64,000 bases of DNA from Herbidospora mongoliensis (GCF_001570545.1 NZ_BBXD01000011.1:675781-739780); one strand, 5' to 3'. Shown: positions 53,067 to 62,120, counted from the stretch's first letter. Notes: generated from the sequence alone by a model not told the origin. Made by a program: numbers and translations.

Positions 53067-54071
53067 CTAACTCAGCGGCCACATACCCGTATTGACCACG
53101 CGGTCGGCCTCTACACCACACATGGCGGCGCGCTCACAGCCGTACACGAGCCAGTCGAGCTGACCCGGAGCGTGGGCGTCGCTGTCGATCGCGAACACGC
53201 AGCCCATCTCGTAGGCCAGCCGCAGCAGCCGTTTGGGCGGGTCGAGCCGGTCGGGGCGGGAGTTGATCTCGACGGCCACCCCGAACCGCCGGCACGCCTC
53301 GAAGACGATCTCCGCGTCGAACCGCGACTCCGCCCGCAGCCCGCCGCGCTTGCCGCCGGCCTTCACGATCCGCCCGGTGCAGTGCCCGAGCACGTCGACG
53401 TGAGGGTTGGCGACCGCGGCGACCATCCGCCGGGTCATCTCGTCGGGCGCCATCTTCAAGGACGAGTGGACCGAGGCGACCACGCAGCCGAGGCGCCCGA
53501 GAAGCGCGGGGTCCTGGTCGAGTGACCCGTCGGCGAGGATGTCGACCTCGATCCCGGTACGGATCTCGAAAGGCGCGAACCGCTCCCGCAGCCCCTCGAT
53601 GACCTCGATCTGCTCCGCCAGCCTGGCGGCCGAGAGCCCGTTGGCCACGGTCAGCCGGGGCGAGTGGTCGGTGATCGTCAGATAGGAGTGCCCGATGGCC
53701 CGCGCCGCCTCGGCCATCTCCTCGATCGGCGAACCGCCGTCGCTCCAGGTCGTGTGACTGTGCAGATCGCCCTTCAACGCCCGCCGCAACTCCCCGGCGG
53801 CCTCGGACAGATCGGTCCCGGACGTCGCCTCCAACCGGCGCAGATACGTCGGCACCTGACCGGCCAGCGCCTCGGTGATCGCCAGCGCGGTCACCTTGCC
53901 CACGCCAGGCATTTCGGTCAGCGTCCCGGCCAGCGCGCGCTCTTCCAGCTCCTCGCGCGGAAGATCTTCGACGACCTGGGCGGCACCGCGGAAGGCGCGG
54001 ACCCGGTAGGTCGGTTCACCGGCCCGCTCGAGCAGGAACGCAATCTGGCGCAACGCGTCAAGTGGCTCCAT
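53067..54071 (-). CDS. PHP-domain phosphoesterase with helix-hairpin-helix N-terminus
   Basis: A 334-residue protein. Residues 1-95 resemble the 8-kDa and helix-hairpin-helix part of family X polymerases (YRVRAFRGAAQVVEDLP, then LTEMPGVGKVTALAITEALA). Residues 100-330 are a PHP domain with metal-binding motifs GDLHSHTTWSDG, TITDHSPRL, IRTGIEVDILADG, VVASVHSS and AIDSDAHAPG. The catalytic palm domain of PolX is absent, so this is the common actinobacterial 'PHP plus HhH' form, probably a DNA-related phosphoesterase. Confidence 0.9.
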   Translation of the reverse strand: MEPLDALRQIAFLLERAGEPTYRVRAFRGAAQVVEDLPREELEERALAGTLTEMPGVGKVTALAITEALAGQVPTYLRRLEATSGTDLSEAAGELRRALKGDLHSHTTWSDGGSPIEEMAEAARAIGHSYLTITDHSPRLTVANGLSAARLAEQIEVIEGLRERFAPFEIRTGIEVDILADGSLDQDPALLGRLGCVVASVHSSLKMAPDEMTRRMVAAVANPHVDVLGHCTGRIVKAGGKRGGLRAESRFDAEIVFEACRRFGVAVEINSRPDRLDPPKRLLRLAYEMGCVFAIDSDAHAPGQLDWLVYGCERAAMCGVEADRVVNTGMWPLS

Positions 54072-54164
54072 GTCGAAGACGTTATCAACCAGCCAGAATT
54101 GTTGTTTGTACCGCACAAAGCGTCACCGATAGGCTTGCCCGACCTCAAGGAATCATGGAGCCGT

Positions 54165-54608
54165 ATGGCCGCCACGCCCCCGCCGCCCGCCCCGCCCCCA
54201 CCACCGGGGCCTCCCACGTTTCCGATGGCCGGCGGCCCGCCTCCGAAAAAGAAGAAAGCCTCCACGGCCGTCAAGCTGGGCGCCATCGGCGTGCTGTCGG
54301 TGCTGGTCGTGGGCTTCTGCGCGGCCACCGACGACGACTACGAAGAGGTCGACGCCGACTGCGTCGACATGAACAACCCGCTGGCCGACGGCTCCTACCC
54401 GCTCGTCGACGACGACCTGTGCGACGACGGCCGGACCTACGTCGGCTCCCACGGCGCCTACGGGTGGTATTACGGCGGCATCCGCGCCGGTTCGCACATC
54501 CGCGGCGGCTCGACGCTGAAGCCGTCGAACGCGCAGATCTCCACGCGGTCCGGCAAGGTCATCCAGCGCGGCGGGTTCGGCTCGCACGGCAGCAGCAGCG
54601 GTAGCTGA
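54165..54608 (+). CDS. proline-rich single-span membrane protein of a YjfC-type operon
   Basis: A 147-residue protein: a Pro-rich N-terminus (MAATPPPPAPPPPPGPPTF), a KKKK stop-transfer anchor, one transmembrane helix (VKLGAIGVLSVLVVGFC), then an acidic outside segment and a Gly/Tyr/Ser-rich tail (SHGAYGWYYGGIRAGSH, RGGFGSHGSSSGS). GGAG lies 4 bases before ATG 54165. It ends 3 bases before the glutathionylspermidine-synthase-like gene. The Gly-rich tail recalls YgiB/YjfM-type partners of such enzymes, but the match is by character only. Confidence 0.63.
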   Translation: MAATPPPPAPPPPPGPPTFPMAGGPPPKKKKASTAVKLGAIGVLSVLVVGFCAATDDDYEEVDADCVDMNNPLADGSYPLVDDDLCDDGRTYVGSHGAYGWYYGGIRAGSHIRGGSTLKPSNAQISTRSGKVIQRGGFGSHGSSSGS

Positions 54609-54611
54609 CCC

Positions 54612-55772
54612 GTGCGCAGGGAACGGTCGGCACCCCGGAACGGCTGGGAGACCACGGTCGAGGCCCATGGCCTGGCCTATCACCGGTCGGCCCATCCGGG
54701 CGGGCTCGCCCGGCCCTACTGGGACGAAAGCGTCCACTACGTCTTCTCCATGGACGAAGTGCTCGCGCTGGAGGCCCAGGTCGAAGAGCTGCACCGGATG
54801 TGCCTGGAGGCGGTCGACCACGTCGTGGTCACCGGCCGCTTCCACGACTTCGCCGTGCCGCCCCAGTGGCAGCAGGCGATCAAGGACTCCTGGTACCGCC
54901 GCGACCCCCACCTGTTCGGCCGCTTCGACCTCCGCTACGACGGCACCGGCCCCGCCAAGATGCTCGAATACAACGCCGACACCCCGACCAGCCTGCTCGA
55001 GAGCTCGGTCGTCCAGTGGTACTGGCTGCAGGACGTCTTCCCGGGCGACGACCAGTGGAACTCCATCCACGAGCGCCTGGTCGACCGCTGGAAGGCCATC
55101 GCCGCGACCCTCCCGACGGGCCCCTCCCACTTCGCCTGGACGAGCCTCGACACCTCCGGCGAGGAGGCGATGACCCTCGGCTACCTGCAGGAGACGGCCG
55201 GCCAGGCCGGTCTGGTCACCGTCGCCATCGCGATGGAGGACATCGGCTGGGACGCCCTGAACCGGCGGTTCGTCGACGTCGAGGAACGCGTCATCCGGTC
55301 GCTGTGCAAGCTCTATCCGTGGGAGTGGATCGTCAACGAGCCCTTCGGCGACCACGCGCTGCGGATGATGCCGTCGATGACCTGGGTCGAGCCGCCGTGG
55401 AAGATGCTGCTGTCGAACAAGGCGCTGCTGGCGGTGCTCTGGGAGCTGTTCCCCGGGCATCCGAACCTGCTGGCCTCCTACCTCGACGGCCCGCGCGACC
55501 TGGCAGGATTCATCCGCAAGCCACTCCTGGGACGCGAGGGCGCGTCGATGACGATCATGTCGGCGGAACACTCCCTGGAGACCGGCGGCACCTACGGCGC
55601 CGAGGGGTTCGTCTTCCAGGAGTTCCAGGCCCTGCCCGATTTCGACGGCCAGCGACCCGTTCTGGGCGCCTGGGTGGTGGAGGACGAGTCGGCCGGGCTC
55701 GGCATCCGAGAGACAGCCGGCCTGATCACCGACGACACCTCGTCGTTCGTCCCCCATCGAATCAACGGTTAA
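54612..55772 (+). CDS. glutathionylspermidine synthase-like ATP-grasp ligase (YjfC/YgiC type)
   Basis: A 386-residue ATP-grasp protein of the synthetase half of glutathionylspermidine synthase. Recognisable parts are RFDLRYDGTGPAKMLEYNAD then TPTSLLESSVVQWYWLQD (residues 115-150, substrate and Mg binding), PWEWIVNEPFGDHA, KMLLSNKALLAVLWELFPGH, RKPLLGREGASMTI (ATP-binding Lys) and FQEFQALPDFDGQRPVLGAW. It lacks the amidase domain of Gsp. In these stand-alone forms the substrate is unknown; it is probably a peptide or polyamine ligation. A DUF350 gene follows, as in E. coli yjfC/yjfL. Confidence 0.9.
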   Translation: MRRERSAPRNGWETTVEAHGLAYHRSAHPGGLARPYWDESVHYVFSMDEVLALEAQVEELHRMCLEAVDHVVVTGRFHDFAVPPQWQQAIKDSWYRRDPHLFGRFDLRYDGTGPAKMLEYNADTPTSLLESSVVQWYWLQDVFPGDDQWNSIHERLVDRWKAIAATLPTGPSHFAWTSLDTSGEEAMTLGYLQETAGQAGLVTVAIAMEDIGWDALNRRFVDVEERVIRSLCKLYPWEWIVNEPFGDHALRMMPSMTWVEPPWKMLLSNKALLAVLWELFPGHPNLLASYLDGPRDLAGFIRKPLLGREGASMTIMSAEHSLETGGTYGAEGFVFQEFQALPDFDGQRPVLGAWVVEDESAGLGIRETAGLITDDTSSFVPHRING

Positions 55773-55796
55773 CACCCCCCAATAGGAGCAGGGTCA

Positions 55797-56237
55797 ATGG
55801 ACACCATTTCCTTCGGCGAGGTCCTCGGCAACGGTGCCCTGGCTATCGCCGCCTACGCCGTCCTCGGCGTTCTACTGCTGATCGTCGGCTTCTATGTCAT
55901 CGACATGGCCACGCCGGGCAAGCTCAGCACGCTGATCCGCGAAGACCGCAACCCCAACGCCACCGCGCTGACAGCGGCCGGTCTGGGGGCCGTCGGGCTG
56001 ATCGTGGCGGCCTCGATCTTCTCCTCCGGCGGCCGGCTCCAGGAGGGCCTGATCGCCACGCTGGTGTTCGGCCTGATCGGCATCGCCGTCCAGACGCTCG
56101 GCATGTTCGCCTTCGACAAGGTGGCCGGCATCTCGATCCGCGCCCTGGTCCACGAGCCGCAGCTCCAGCCCGCCACCATCCTGCTGTCGGTCACCCACGT
56201 CGCCATCGGCCTGATCACCGCCGTGGCGGTCATCTGA
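55797..56237 (+). CDS. DUF350 (YjfL-like) membrane protein
   Basis: A 146-residue protein with four transmembrane helices arranged as two similar halves: ALAIAAYAVLGVLLLIVGFY, AAGLGAVGLIVAASIFSSGG, LVFGLIGIAVQTLGMFAF and ATILLSVTHVAIGLITAVAV. The loop containing MATPGKLSTLIREDRNPN after the first helix is the family hallmark. It follows the GspS-like gene by 24 bases. The association of the two families is known from E. coli yjfL/yjfC, and membrane-stress roles have been suggested. Confidence 0.87.
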   Translation: MDTISFGEVLGNGALAIAAYAVLGVLLLIVGFYVIDMATPGKLSTLIREDRNPNATALTAAGLGAVGLIVAASIFSSGGRLQEGLIATLVFGLIGIAVQTLGMFAFDKVAGISIRALVHEPQLQPATILLSVTHVAIGLITAVAVI

Positions 56238-56303
56238 CAGCCGCCCAGGTCCCCGTCTGATTCCTTCAAGACGGTCCGGTACGCCGTCTCGTACCGTCGG
56301 ACC

Positions 56304-56690
56304 ATGGCTATTCAGTTCAACGTCATCGGTCTCGTCGTCTCCGACATGGGCCGATCGCTCGCCTTCTACCGCCGCCTCGGCCTGGACATCCCGGCCGAGG
56401 CCGACGGAGCGCCGCACGTCGAGGTGCCCCTGCCGGGCGGGTTCCGCCTGTGCTGGGACACCGAGGAGACCATCAAATCCTTCGACCCCGACTGGACGCC
56501 GGGTCCCGGCCGGACCGGTCTGGCGTTCCAGTGCGACACCCCGGCCGAGGTCGACCAGACCTATGCCGACATGTCGGAGCACGGGCACCTCAAGCCGTGG
56601 GACGCCTTCTGGGGACAGCGCTACGCGGTCCTGACCGACCCCGACGGCATCAGCGTGGACCTGTACGCCCCACTAGATCCGACAGCGTGA
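56304..56690 (+). CDS. VOC-superfamily (glyoxalase/bleomycin-resistance-like) protein
   Basis: A 128-residue protein with paired beta-alpha-beta-beta-beta modules: FNVIGLVVSDMGRSLAFYRR at the start and the second module GLAFQCDTPAEVDQTYADMS, ending RYAVLTDPDGISVDLYAPL. The conserved metal ligands (His/Glu) are not obvious, since the first module starts with N/G where glyoxalase has His. The catalytic or sequestration role is unknown. Its stop overlaps the convergent AraC gene by 41 bases. Confidence 0.87.
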   Translation: MAIQFNVIGLVVSDMGRSLAFYRRLGLDIPAEADGAPHVEVPLPGGFRLCWDTEETIKSFDPDWTPGPGRTGLAFQCDTPAEVDQTYADMSEHGHLKPWDAFWGQRYAVLTDPDGISVDLYAPLDPTA

Positions 56691-57324
56691 TCCCGGCCAG
56701 CGCCCTCACCTCGCGCGCGAGGTGGGCCTGGTCGGCGTAGCCCTCGTCGTGGGCGACGGCCGCGAAGGGAGAACCGGCGCGAGCCCTTTCGAGCGCCCGG
56801 TTCATCCGCAGGATGCGGCCCAGCGTCTTCGGGCCGTAGCCGAAGGCGCGCAGGCAGAGCCGGTGGAAGCGGCGTTCGCCCAGGTCGAGCTCGTCGGCGG
56901 TGGCGGCCACGCCCAGCCCGCCGCCGATCAGCGCGGCGGCGCCGCGCACCACCGGGTCGGGCCTCAGGTCGGCGGCCACCGCTTCGATCCCCTCGCCGCG
57001 TGCCAGCCGGTTCTCCAGGGCGCGCACCTGACGTACCGGCCAGATCTCATCGAGGTTCACCCGGCGATCTCGCAGCTCACTGGCGGCCACGCCGAGCAGT
57101 TCGGGCGCGTCGCCCGGTGCGAGGCGCAGGCCGAGATGGCTCCTGAAGGGTTCGATCGAGGTGATGTACGCCACAGAATCGGGCCCGGCCACGACGAGCC
57201 GGCCGCCGGTCCACAGCAGATCCATGCACCCGTCGGGCAGGACCCGGCGCTCCGCGGGGCCGGGCGCGCCCGGTGTCCGCCACACCACCGCGCCCGGAAT
57301 CACCGACGCGCGTTCCCGGTACAC
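56650..57324 (-). CDS. AraC-family transcriptional regulator
   Basis: A 224-residue regulator with a short N-terminal effector domain (RERASVIPGAVVWRTPGAPG, then LPDGCMDLLWTGGRLVVAGP, typical of DUF6597-type AraC members) and the C-terminal double helix-turn-helix (VAATADELDLGERRFHRLCL, then GYGPKTLGRILRMNRALERA, ending VAHDEGYADQAHLARE). GTG 57324 gives the common YRER start; ATG 57351 is an alternative. It faces the fasR gene across 76 bases. Confidence 0.83.
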   Translation of the reverse strand: MYRERASVIPGAVVWRTPGAPGPAERRVLPDGCMDLLWTGGRLVVAGPDSVAYITSIEPFRSHLGLRLAPGDAPELLGVAASELRDRRVNLDEIWPVRQVRALENRLARGEGIEAVAADLRPDPVVRGAAALIGGGLGVAATADELDLGERRFHRLCLRAFGYGPKTLGRILRMNRALERARAGSPFAAVAHDEGYADQAHLAREVRALAGITLSDLVGRTGPR

Positions 57325-57400
57325 CGTTCCAGCTTGCCACGGGCCCGCCATGCCATGGCCGTTGGCGAATCCGCCCAGGCGACCTGGCACGCTAGTAGCC

Positions 57401-58549
57401 GTGAACGACAGGGTCCGTGAGGACACGGCACGACGGCTCGACCGCGCGATGGGCAGCCTGGGCACCGCCGCGATGGCCCGCATGGAAGAACAGCTCGCCT
57501 GGTACCGCGCGCTCTCGGCCGAAGACCGTTCCTGGGTCGGCCTGGTCGCGCAGGCCGGGATCGCCGCCTTCGTCGAGTGGTTCGGCCACGCCGGGCAGGG
57601 CCGCCCCACCCCCAGCATCGAGTTCTTCGGCACCGCCCCCCGCGAGCTCAAACGCAGCGTCTCGCTGCAGCAGACCGTCGACCTGGTCCGCATCGTGGTC
57701 GAGGTGGTCGAGGCCGAGGTCGAAGACCTGGCCGCGGCCGGCGGCGAGGAGCAGCTCCGCAACGCGATGCTGCGCTACACGCGCGACGTGGCGTTCGCCG
57801 CCGCCCAGGTCTACGCCCGCGAGGCCGAGGCCCGGGGCTCGTGGGACGCCCGTTTGGAGGCCCTGATCGTCGACGCCCTGGTGCGGGGCGAGGTCGACGA
57901 CGGCCTGCACTCCTGGGCCGCCGCGCTCGGCTGGACCTCCGCCCCGGTGGTCGTCTTCGCCGGGCAGTCCCCCAGCGACGATCCCCAGAGTGTCATCGAC
58001 GGGCTGCGCGATCGGGGACGCAGGGCCGGTCACGATCTGCTGGCCGGAGTCCAGGGCGACCGGCTGATCGTGATCGTCGGCGGCGCCGACAGCATGAAGG
58101 AGGCCGCCCGCCTGGTCGTGCCCCGCTTCGCGCCGGGCCCGATCGTGATCGGCCCCGAGGTGCCCGACCTGCACGCCGCCGCCCGGTCGGCGCGGGCCGC
58201 GATAGCCGGGCTCCGGGCCGCCGCCGGGTGGCCCGACGCGCCCCGGCCGGTGCTGGCCGACGACCTGCTCGCCGAACGGGCCATCGACGGCGACGAGGAC
58301 GCCCGCGCCGCGCTGGTCGAGAACGTGTACAAACCGCTGGCGGGCACGCCGCTGCTCGACACCCTCGCGACCTACCTCGAACAGGGCACGTCACTGGAGG
58401 CGACGGCGCGGCTGCTGTTCGTCCATCCGAACACGGTGCGTTACCGGCTCCGGAAGATCGCCGAGCTGACGGGGTACACCCCCACGGAAGGGCGGTCCGC
58501 ATTCACCCTTCAGGTTGGGTTGATACTCGGTCGACTGACCGTAATCTGA
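57401..58549 (+). CDS. fasR: FasR-like PucR-family regulator of fatty acid synthesis
   Basis: A 382-residue regulator with the PucR C-terminal helix-turn-helix (SLEATARLLFVHPNTVRYRL then RKIAELTGYTPTEG). It stands immediately upstream of the fab genes, as FasR does in Streptomyces and mycobacteria, where it activates the fabD operon in response to long-chain acyl-CoA. The N-terminal half, with LVRIVVEVVEAEVEDLA and a GGDEF-like alpha/beta middle (LLAGVQGDRLIVIVGG), would be the effector part. It starts at GTG 57401 and ends 117 bases before fabD. Confidence 0.9.
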   Translation: MNDRVREDTARRLDRAMGSLGTAAMARMEEQLAWYRALSAEDRSWVGLVAQAGIAAFVEWFGHAGQGRPTPSIEFFGTAPRELKRSVSLQQTVDLVRIVVEVVEAEVEDLAAAGGEEQLRNAMLRYTRDVAFAAAQVYAREAEARGSWDARLEALIVDALVRGEVDDGLHSWAAALGWTSAPVVVFAGQSPSDDPQSVIDGLRDRGRRAGHDLLAGVQGDRLIVIVGGADSMKEAARLVVPRFAPGPIVIGPEVPDLHAAARSARAAIAGLRAAAGWPDAPRPVLADDLLAERAIDGDEDARAALVENVYKPLAGTPLLDTLATYLEQGTSLEATARLLFVHPNTVRYRLRKIAELTGYTPTEGRSAFTLQVGLILGRLTVI

Positions 58550-58665
58550 CCGTCGCTCGTTAATTGCGGAGAAACCGGAACTGTAGGGATTCCACAACAG
58601 AGACGGGCAGAAGTTCGTTCGGATCCCCAGCTCTGTGTCGGAGGGCTACAGGGCAGGGTGGTACC

Positions 58666-59577
58666 GTGCTCGTCATCGTCGCGCCGGGACAAGGCGCCCA
58701 AACTCCAGGCTTCCTGAGTCCGTGGCTGGAGCTCCCCGGATTCCGTGACCGTCTGTCAGCATGGTCGGAGATCGCGAAGCTCGACCTCATCGCCTACGGC
58801 ACCACCGCCGAGGCCGAGGAGATCCGCGACACGTCCGTGGCGCAGCCGCTTCTGGTGGCCGCCGCGCTGGCCGCCTTCGAGGAGCTCGGCGTCACCCCTG
58901 ATCTCGTCGCCGGCCACAGCGTCGGTGAGTTCGCCGCGGCCGCCCTGGCCGGAGTGATCACCGCCGACGAGGCCGTCTCGCTGGTCGCCGAGCGCGGCCG
59001 GGCGATGGCCGAGGCCGCCGCCGTCACCGCGACCGGCATGACCGCCGTCCTCGGCGGCGTCGACGTGCTCGAGTCGCTCGCCAAGCACGGCCTGACCCCC
59101 GCCAACAACAACGGCGCCGGTCAGATCGTCGCGGGCGGCACCCTGGAGCAGTTGGAGGCTCTGCAGGCCGACCCGCCGCAGCGGGCCCGGCTGCGGACCC
59201 TCGCGGTCGCCGGCGCCTTCCACACCCGCCACATGGCCCCGGCCGTCGAGCGGCTGCGCGCCGCCGCGACCGAGATCACCCCAGGCGACCCGACGATCCG
59301 GCTGCTGTCCAACGCCGACGGCGCGATCGTCATGTCGGGCCGCGACGCCCTCGACCGCATGGTCAACCAGGTGAGCAACCCGGTCCGCTGGGACCTGTGC
59401 TCCGCGACCATGGCCGCGGAGTCCGGAGACACCCCGGTCACCATGATCGAACTGCTTCCCGGCGGCACCCTGACCGGCCTGGCCAAGCGTGGCCTGCCCG
59501 GTTCCCGGACCGTCGCACTCAAAACCCCCGCCGACCTGACCCCGGCCCTCGACGCCGCCAAGGAGGCGATCAAGTGA
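58666..59577 (+). CDS. fabD: malonyl-CoA:ACP transacylase
   Basis: A 303-residue enzyme moving malonyl from CoA to acyl carrier protein. The start IVAPGQGAQTPGFL, nucleophile Ser85 in AGHSVGEFA and His186 in GAFHTRHM form the expected catalytic pair. The QxxGAG-like part is present as NNNGAGQIVAGG. GTG 58666 follows GGCAGGG 7 bases before. It is the first gene of the operon and overlaps fabH by 4 bases. Confidence 0.96.
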   Translation: MLVIVAPGQGAQTPGFLSPWLELPGFRDRLSAWSEIAKLDLIAYGTTAEAEEIRDTSVAQPLLVAAALAAFEELGVTPDLVAGHSVGEFAAAALAGVITADEAVSLVAERGRAMAEAAAVTATGMTAVLGGVDVLESLAKHGLTPANNNGAGQIVAGGTLEQLEALQADPPQRARLRTLAVAGAFHTRHMAPAVERLRAAATEITPGDPTIRLLSNADGAIVMSGRDALDRMVNQVSNPVRWDLCSATMAAESGDTPVTMIELLPGGTLTGLAKRGLPGSRTVALKTPADLTPALDAAKEAIK

Positions 59578-60530
59578 AGCTGCCCGCGGGGGCGCCGGGC
59601 GCGAAGGTGCTGGCCTTCGGCCACTACCAGCCCGCGAACGTGGTCACCAACGACGATCTCGCCAAGATCATCGAAACGAACGACGAGTGGATCCAGAGCC
59701 GGGTCGGCATCAAGGAGCGCCGCTTCGCCGGTCCCGAGGAGTCCGAGGTCGACCTGGCCGTCCAGGCCGGCGGCAAGGCGCTGGCCGCGAGCGGCCTCGA
59801 CGCCGCCGACATCGACCTGGTGATCGTCGCCACCTGCACCCCCGAGGCCCCGATCCCGAACCTGGCCGGCCGGGTCTCCCACCGGCTCGGCATCGCGTCG
59901 CCCGGCGCCTACGACCTGAACGCCGCCTGCGCGGGCTTCTGCTACGCCCTCGCCTCGGCCAGCGACTCTATCCGCGCGGGCTCGGCGAAGAACGTTCTGG
60001 TCATCGGCACCGAGAAGCTCACCCAGTGGATCGACATCAATGACCGCGCCACTTCGGTGATCTTCGCCGACGGGGCCGGCGCGGCGGTCGTCGTCCCGTC
60101 CGACACCCCTGCCATCGGCCCCGTGGTCTGGGGTAGCGCGGGTGACAAGGCCGACGCCATCATGATTAAAGACCGGTCATCGTCTCTTCACCAGGAAGGT
60201 CAGACGGTGTTCCGCTGGGCCACAACGGCCCTTCACCCGGTGGCCAAAGAGGCTTGCGACCGTGCGGGCGTGGCTCCCGCCGACCTGGCGGCGTTCGTGC
60301 CCCACCAGGCGAACCTGCGCATCATCGAGGCCATCGCGCGCAAACTCGGCGCCGACAAGGCCGTCGTCGCCCGAGACATCGTTCTGGCCGGAAACACCTC
60401 GGCCGCGTCGATTCCGCTCGCGCTGTCCCGCATGATCGAACAGGGCGAGGTGCCCTCGGGCGGCCTCGCGCTCCTCCTCGGCTTCGGGGCGGGCCTGACC
60501 TACGCGTCCCAGGTCATCGAAATCCCCTAA
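59574..60530 (+). CDS. fabH: beta-ketoacyl-ACP synthase III
   Basis: A 318-residue condensing enzyme that starts fatty acid chains from acyl-CoA and malonyl-ACP. The catalytic triad is Cys119 in NAACAGFCYAL, His244 in VPHQANLRI and Asn274 in LAGNTSAASIP. The N-terminal NDEWIQSRVGIKERRF is diagnostic. Branched-chain primers are used by actinobacterial FabH; this is known of the family and not readable here. GTG 59574 overlaps the fabD stop. A 55-base gap with a perfect-looking ribosome site (AAAGGAGAG) precedes acpP. Confidence 0.96.
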   Translation: MKLPAGAPGAKVLAFGHYQPANVVTNDDLAKIIETNDEWIQSRVGIKERRFAGPEESEVDLAVQAGGKALAASGLDAADIDLVIVATCTPEAPIPNLAGRVSHRLGIASPGAYDLNAACAGFCYALASASDSIRAGSAKNVLVIGTEKLTQWIDINDRATSVIFADGAGAAVVVPSDTPAIGPVVWGSAGDKADAIMIKDRSSSLHQEGQTVFRWATTALHPVAKEACDRAGVAPADLAAFVPHQANLRIIEAIARKLGADKAVVARDIVLAGNTSAASIPLALSRMIEQGEVPSGGLALLLGFGAGLTYASQVIEIP

Positions 60531-60585
60531 AGCTTGTACGGTCTTCGCCGTACGAAAACCCAGAAAAACCACTCAAAGGAGAGAC

Positions 60586-60825
60586 ATGGCAGTCACCGAG
60601 CAGGAGATCCTGGCCGGCCTCGGCAAGATCGTCAACGAGATCACCGGAATCCCGGCCTCCGAGGTGACCCCCGAGAAGAGCTTCGTCGACGACCTGGACA
60701 TCGACTCGCTGTCGATGGTCGAGATCGCCGTGGCGGCCCAGGACGAGTTCGGCGCGGAGATCCCCGACGACCAGCTCAAGCACCTGAAGACCGTCAAGGA
60801 CGTCGTCAACTTCATCCAGAACTGA
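60586..60825 (+). CDS. acpP: acyl carrier protein
   Basis: A 79-residue acidic four-helix protein with the phosphopantetheine attachment Ser41 in DLDIDSLSMVEIAV. The strong ribosome-binding site (AAAGGAGAGAC) just upstream fits the high expression expected of ACP. It lies between fabH and fabF as in other actinobacteria, and carries the growing chain for FabD, FabH and FabF. Confidence 0.97.
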   Translation: MAVTEQEILAGLGKIVNEITGIPASEVTPEKSFVDDLDIDSLSMVEIAVAAQDEFGAEIPDDQLKHLKTVKDVVNFIQN

Positions 60826-60866
60826 GTCCCAGCTCAACCGTTCGACCGTAGAGGAGTGCAACCAAA

Positions 60867-62099
60867 GTGAGTACCAACCGGGTGCGAGTCGTCGTCACCG
60901 GACTCGGCACGACGACGCCCCTTGGTGGAGACGTCGCCTCAACCTGGTCGGCGCTCCTCGACGGGCGGTCGGGCGTCCGCGCCATCACCGAAGACTGGGT
61001 CGACACCGTCCCGGTGAAATTCGCCGGGGTCGCCGCTGTCGACCCCGGTGAGGTGCTGCCCCGCCCCGAGGCCAGGCGTCTCGACCGCTATGAGCAGTTC
61101 GCCCTGATCGCCGCCCGGCAGGCCTGGCAGGACGCCGGCGCCCCCGAGGTCGAGCCGACCCGGCTCGGCGTGGTCGTCGGCTCCGGCATCGGCGGCATCA
61201 GCACCATCCTGAACGCCTACGACACCTATCGGGACAAGGGCTGGAACCGGCTCTCGCCGTACACCGTCCCGATGCTCATGCCGAACGGCGCCGCCGGCTG
61301 GATCAGCATCGACCTGGGCGCCCGCGCGGGCACCCACGCCACGGTCAGCGCCTGCGCGACCGGCGCCGAGTCGATCGGCTACGCCATCGAGATGATCCGG
61401 TCCGGCCGCGCCGACGTCGTGGTCGCCGGGGGCAGCGAGGCCGCCATCCACCCGCTGAACATCGCCTCGTTCGCGGCGATGCGCGCCATGTCGACCCGCA
61501 ACGACGAGCCGCACCGCGCCTCGCGCCCCTTCGACAAGGGCCGCGACGGGTTCGTGCTCGGTGAGGGCGCCGGCATCGTCGTCCTGGAGTCGGAGGAGTA
61601 CGCCAAGGCTCGCGGCGCGCGTATCTACGCCGTCGCCGCCGGCATCGGCATCACCTCCGACGGCCACCACATCTCGGCGCCCGAGCCGACCGGCATCGGC
61701 GGCAAGACCGCGATGCTGACGGCCGTCGCCGACGCGGGCCTCACCGCCGCCGACATCGTCCACGTCAACGCCCACGCCACCTCGACGCCCGTCGGCGACG
61801 AGATCGAGGCGCGGGCGATCCGCGAGGCGCTCCCCGGCGCCCCGCTCATCACCTCGACCAAGTCGATGACCGGCCACCTGCTGGGCGGCGCCGGCGGCAT
61901 CGAGTCCATCTTCACGATCCTGGCGCTGAGCGAGCGCATCGTGCCCGCCACCGCCAACCTCGACGACCCGGCCGACGGCCTCGACGTGGACATCGTGAGC
62001 GGTGAGCCGCGCAAGCTCCCCGGCGGCCAGCTCGCCGCGATCAACAACTCTTTCGGCTTCGGCGGCCACAACGTCGCCGTGGTCTTTACCTCTGCCTGA
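60867..62099 (+). CDS. fabF: beta-ketoacyl-ACP synthase II
   Basis: A 410-residue elongating condensing enzyme: nucleophile Cys163 in VSACATGAESIGYA, His303 in NAHATSTPVGDE and His337 in KSMTGHLLGGAGG. GTG 60867 has GAGGAG about 12 bases upstream. Only one such synthase is present; mycobacteria have two (KasA/KasB) at this position. It elongates acyl-ACP chains made by FabH. Confidence 0.96.
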   Translation: MSTNRVRVVVTGLGTTTPLGGDVASTWSALLDGRSGVRAITEDWVDTVPVKFAGVAAVDPGEVLPRPEARRLDRYEQFALIAARQAWQDAGAPEVEPTRLGVVVGSGIGGISTILNAYDTYRDKGWNRLSPYTVPMLMPNGAAGWISIDLGARAGTHATVSACATGAESIGYAIEMIRSGRADVVVAGGSEAAIHPLNIASFAAMRAMSTRNDEPHRASRPFDKGRDGFVLGEGAGIVVLESEEYAKARGARIYAVAAGIGITSDGHHISAPEPTGIGGKTAMLTAVADAGLTAADIVHVNAHATSTPVGDEIEARAIREALPGAPLITSTKSMTGHLLGGAGGIESIFTILALSERIVPATANLDDPADGLDVDIVSGEPRKLPGGQLAAINNSFGFGGHNVAVVFTSA

Positions 62100-62120
62100 T
62101 CAGCTTTTGAGAGGGACGCA

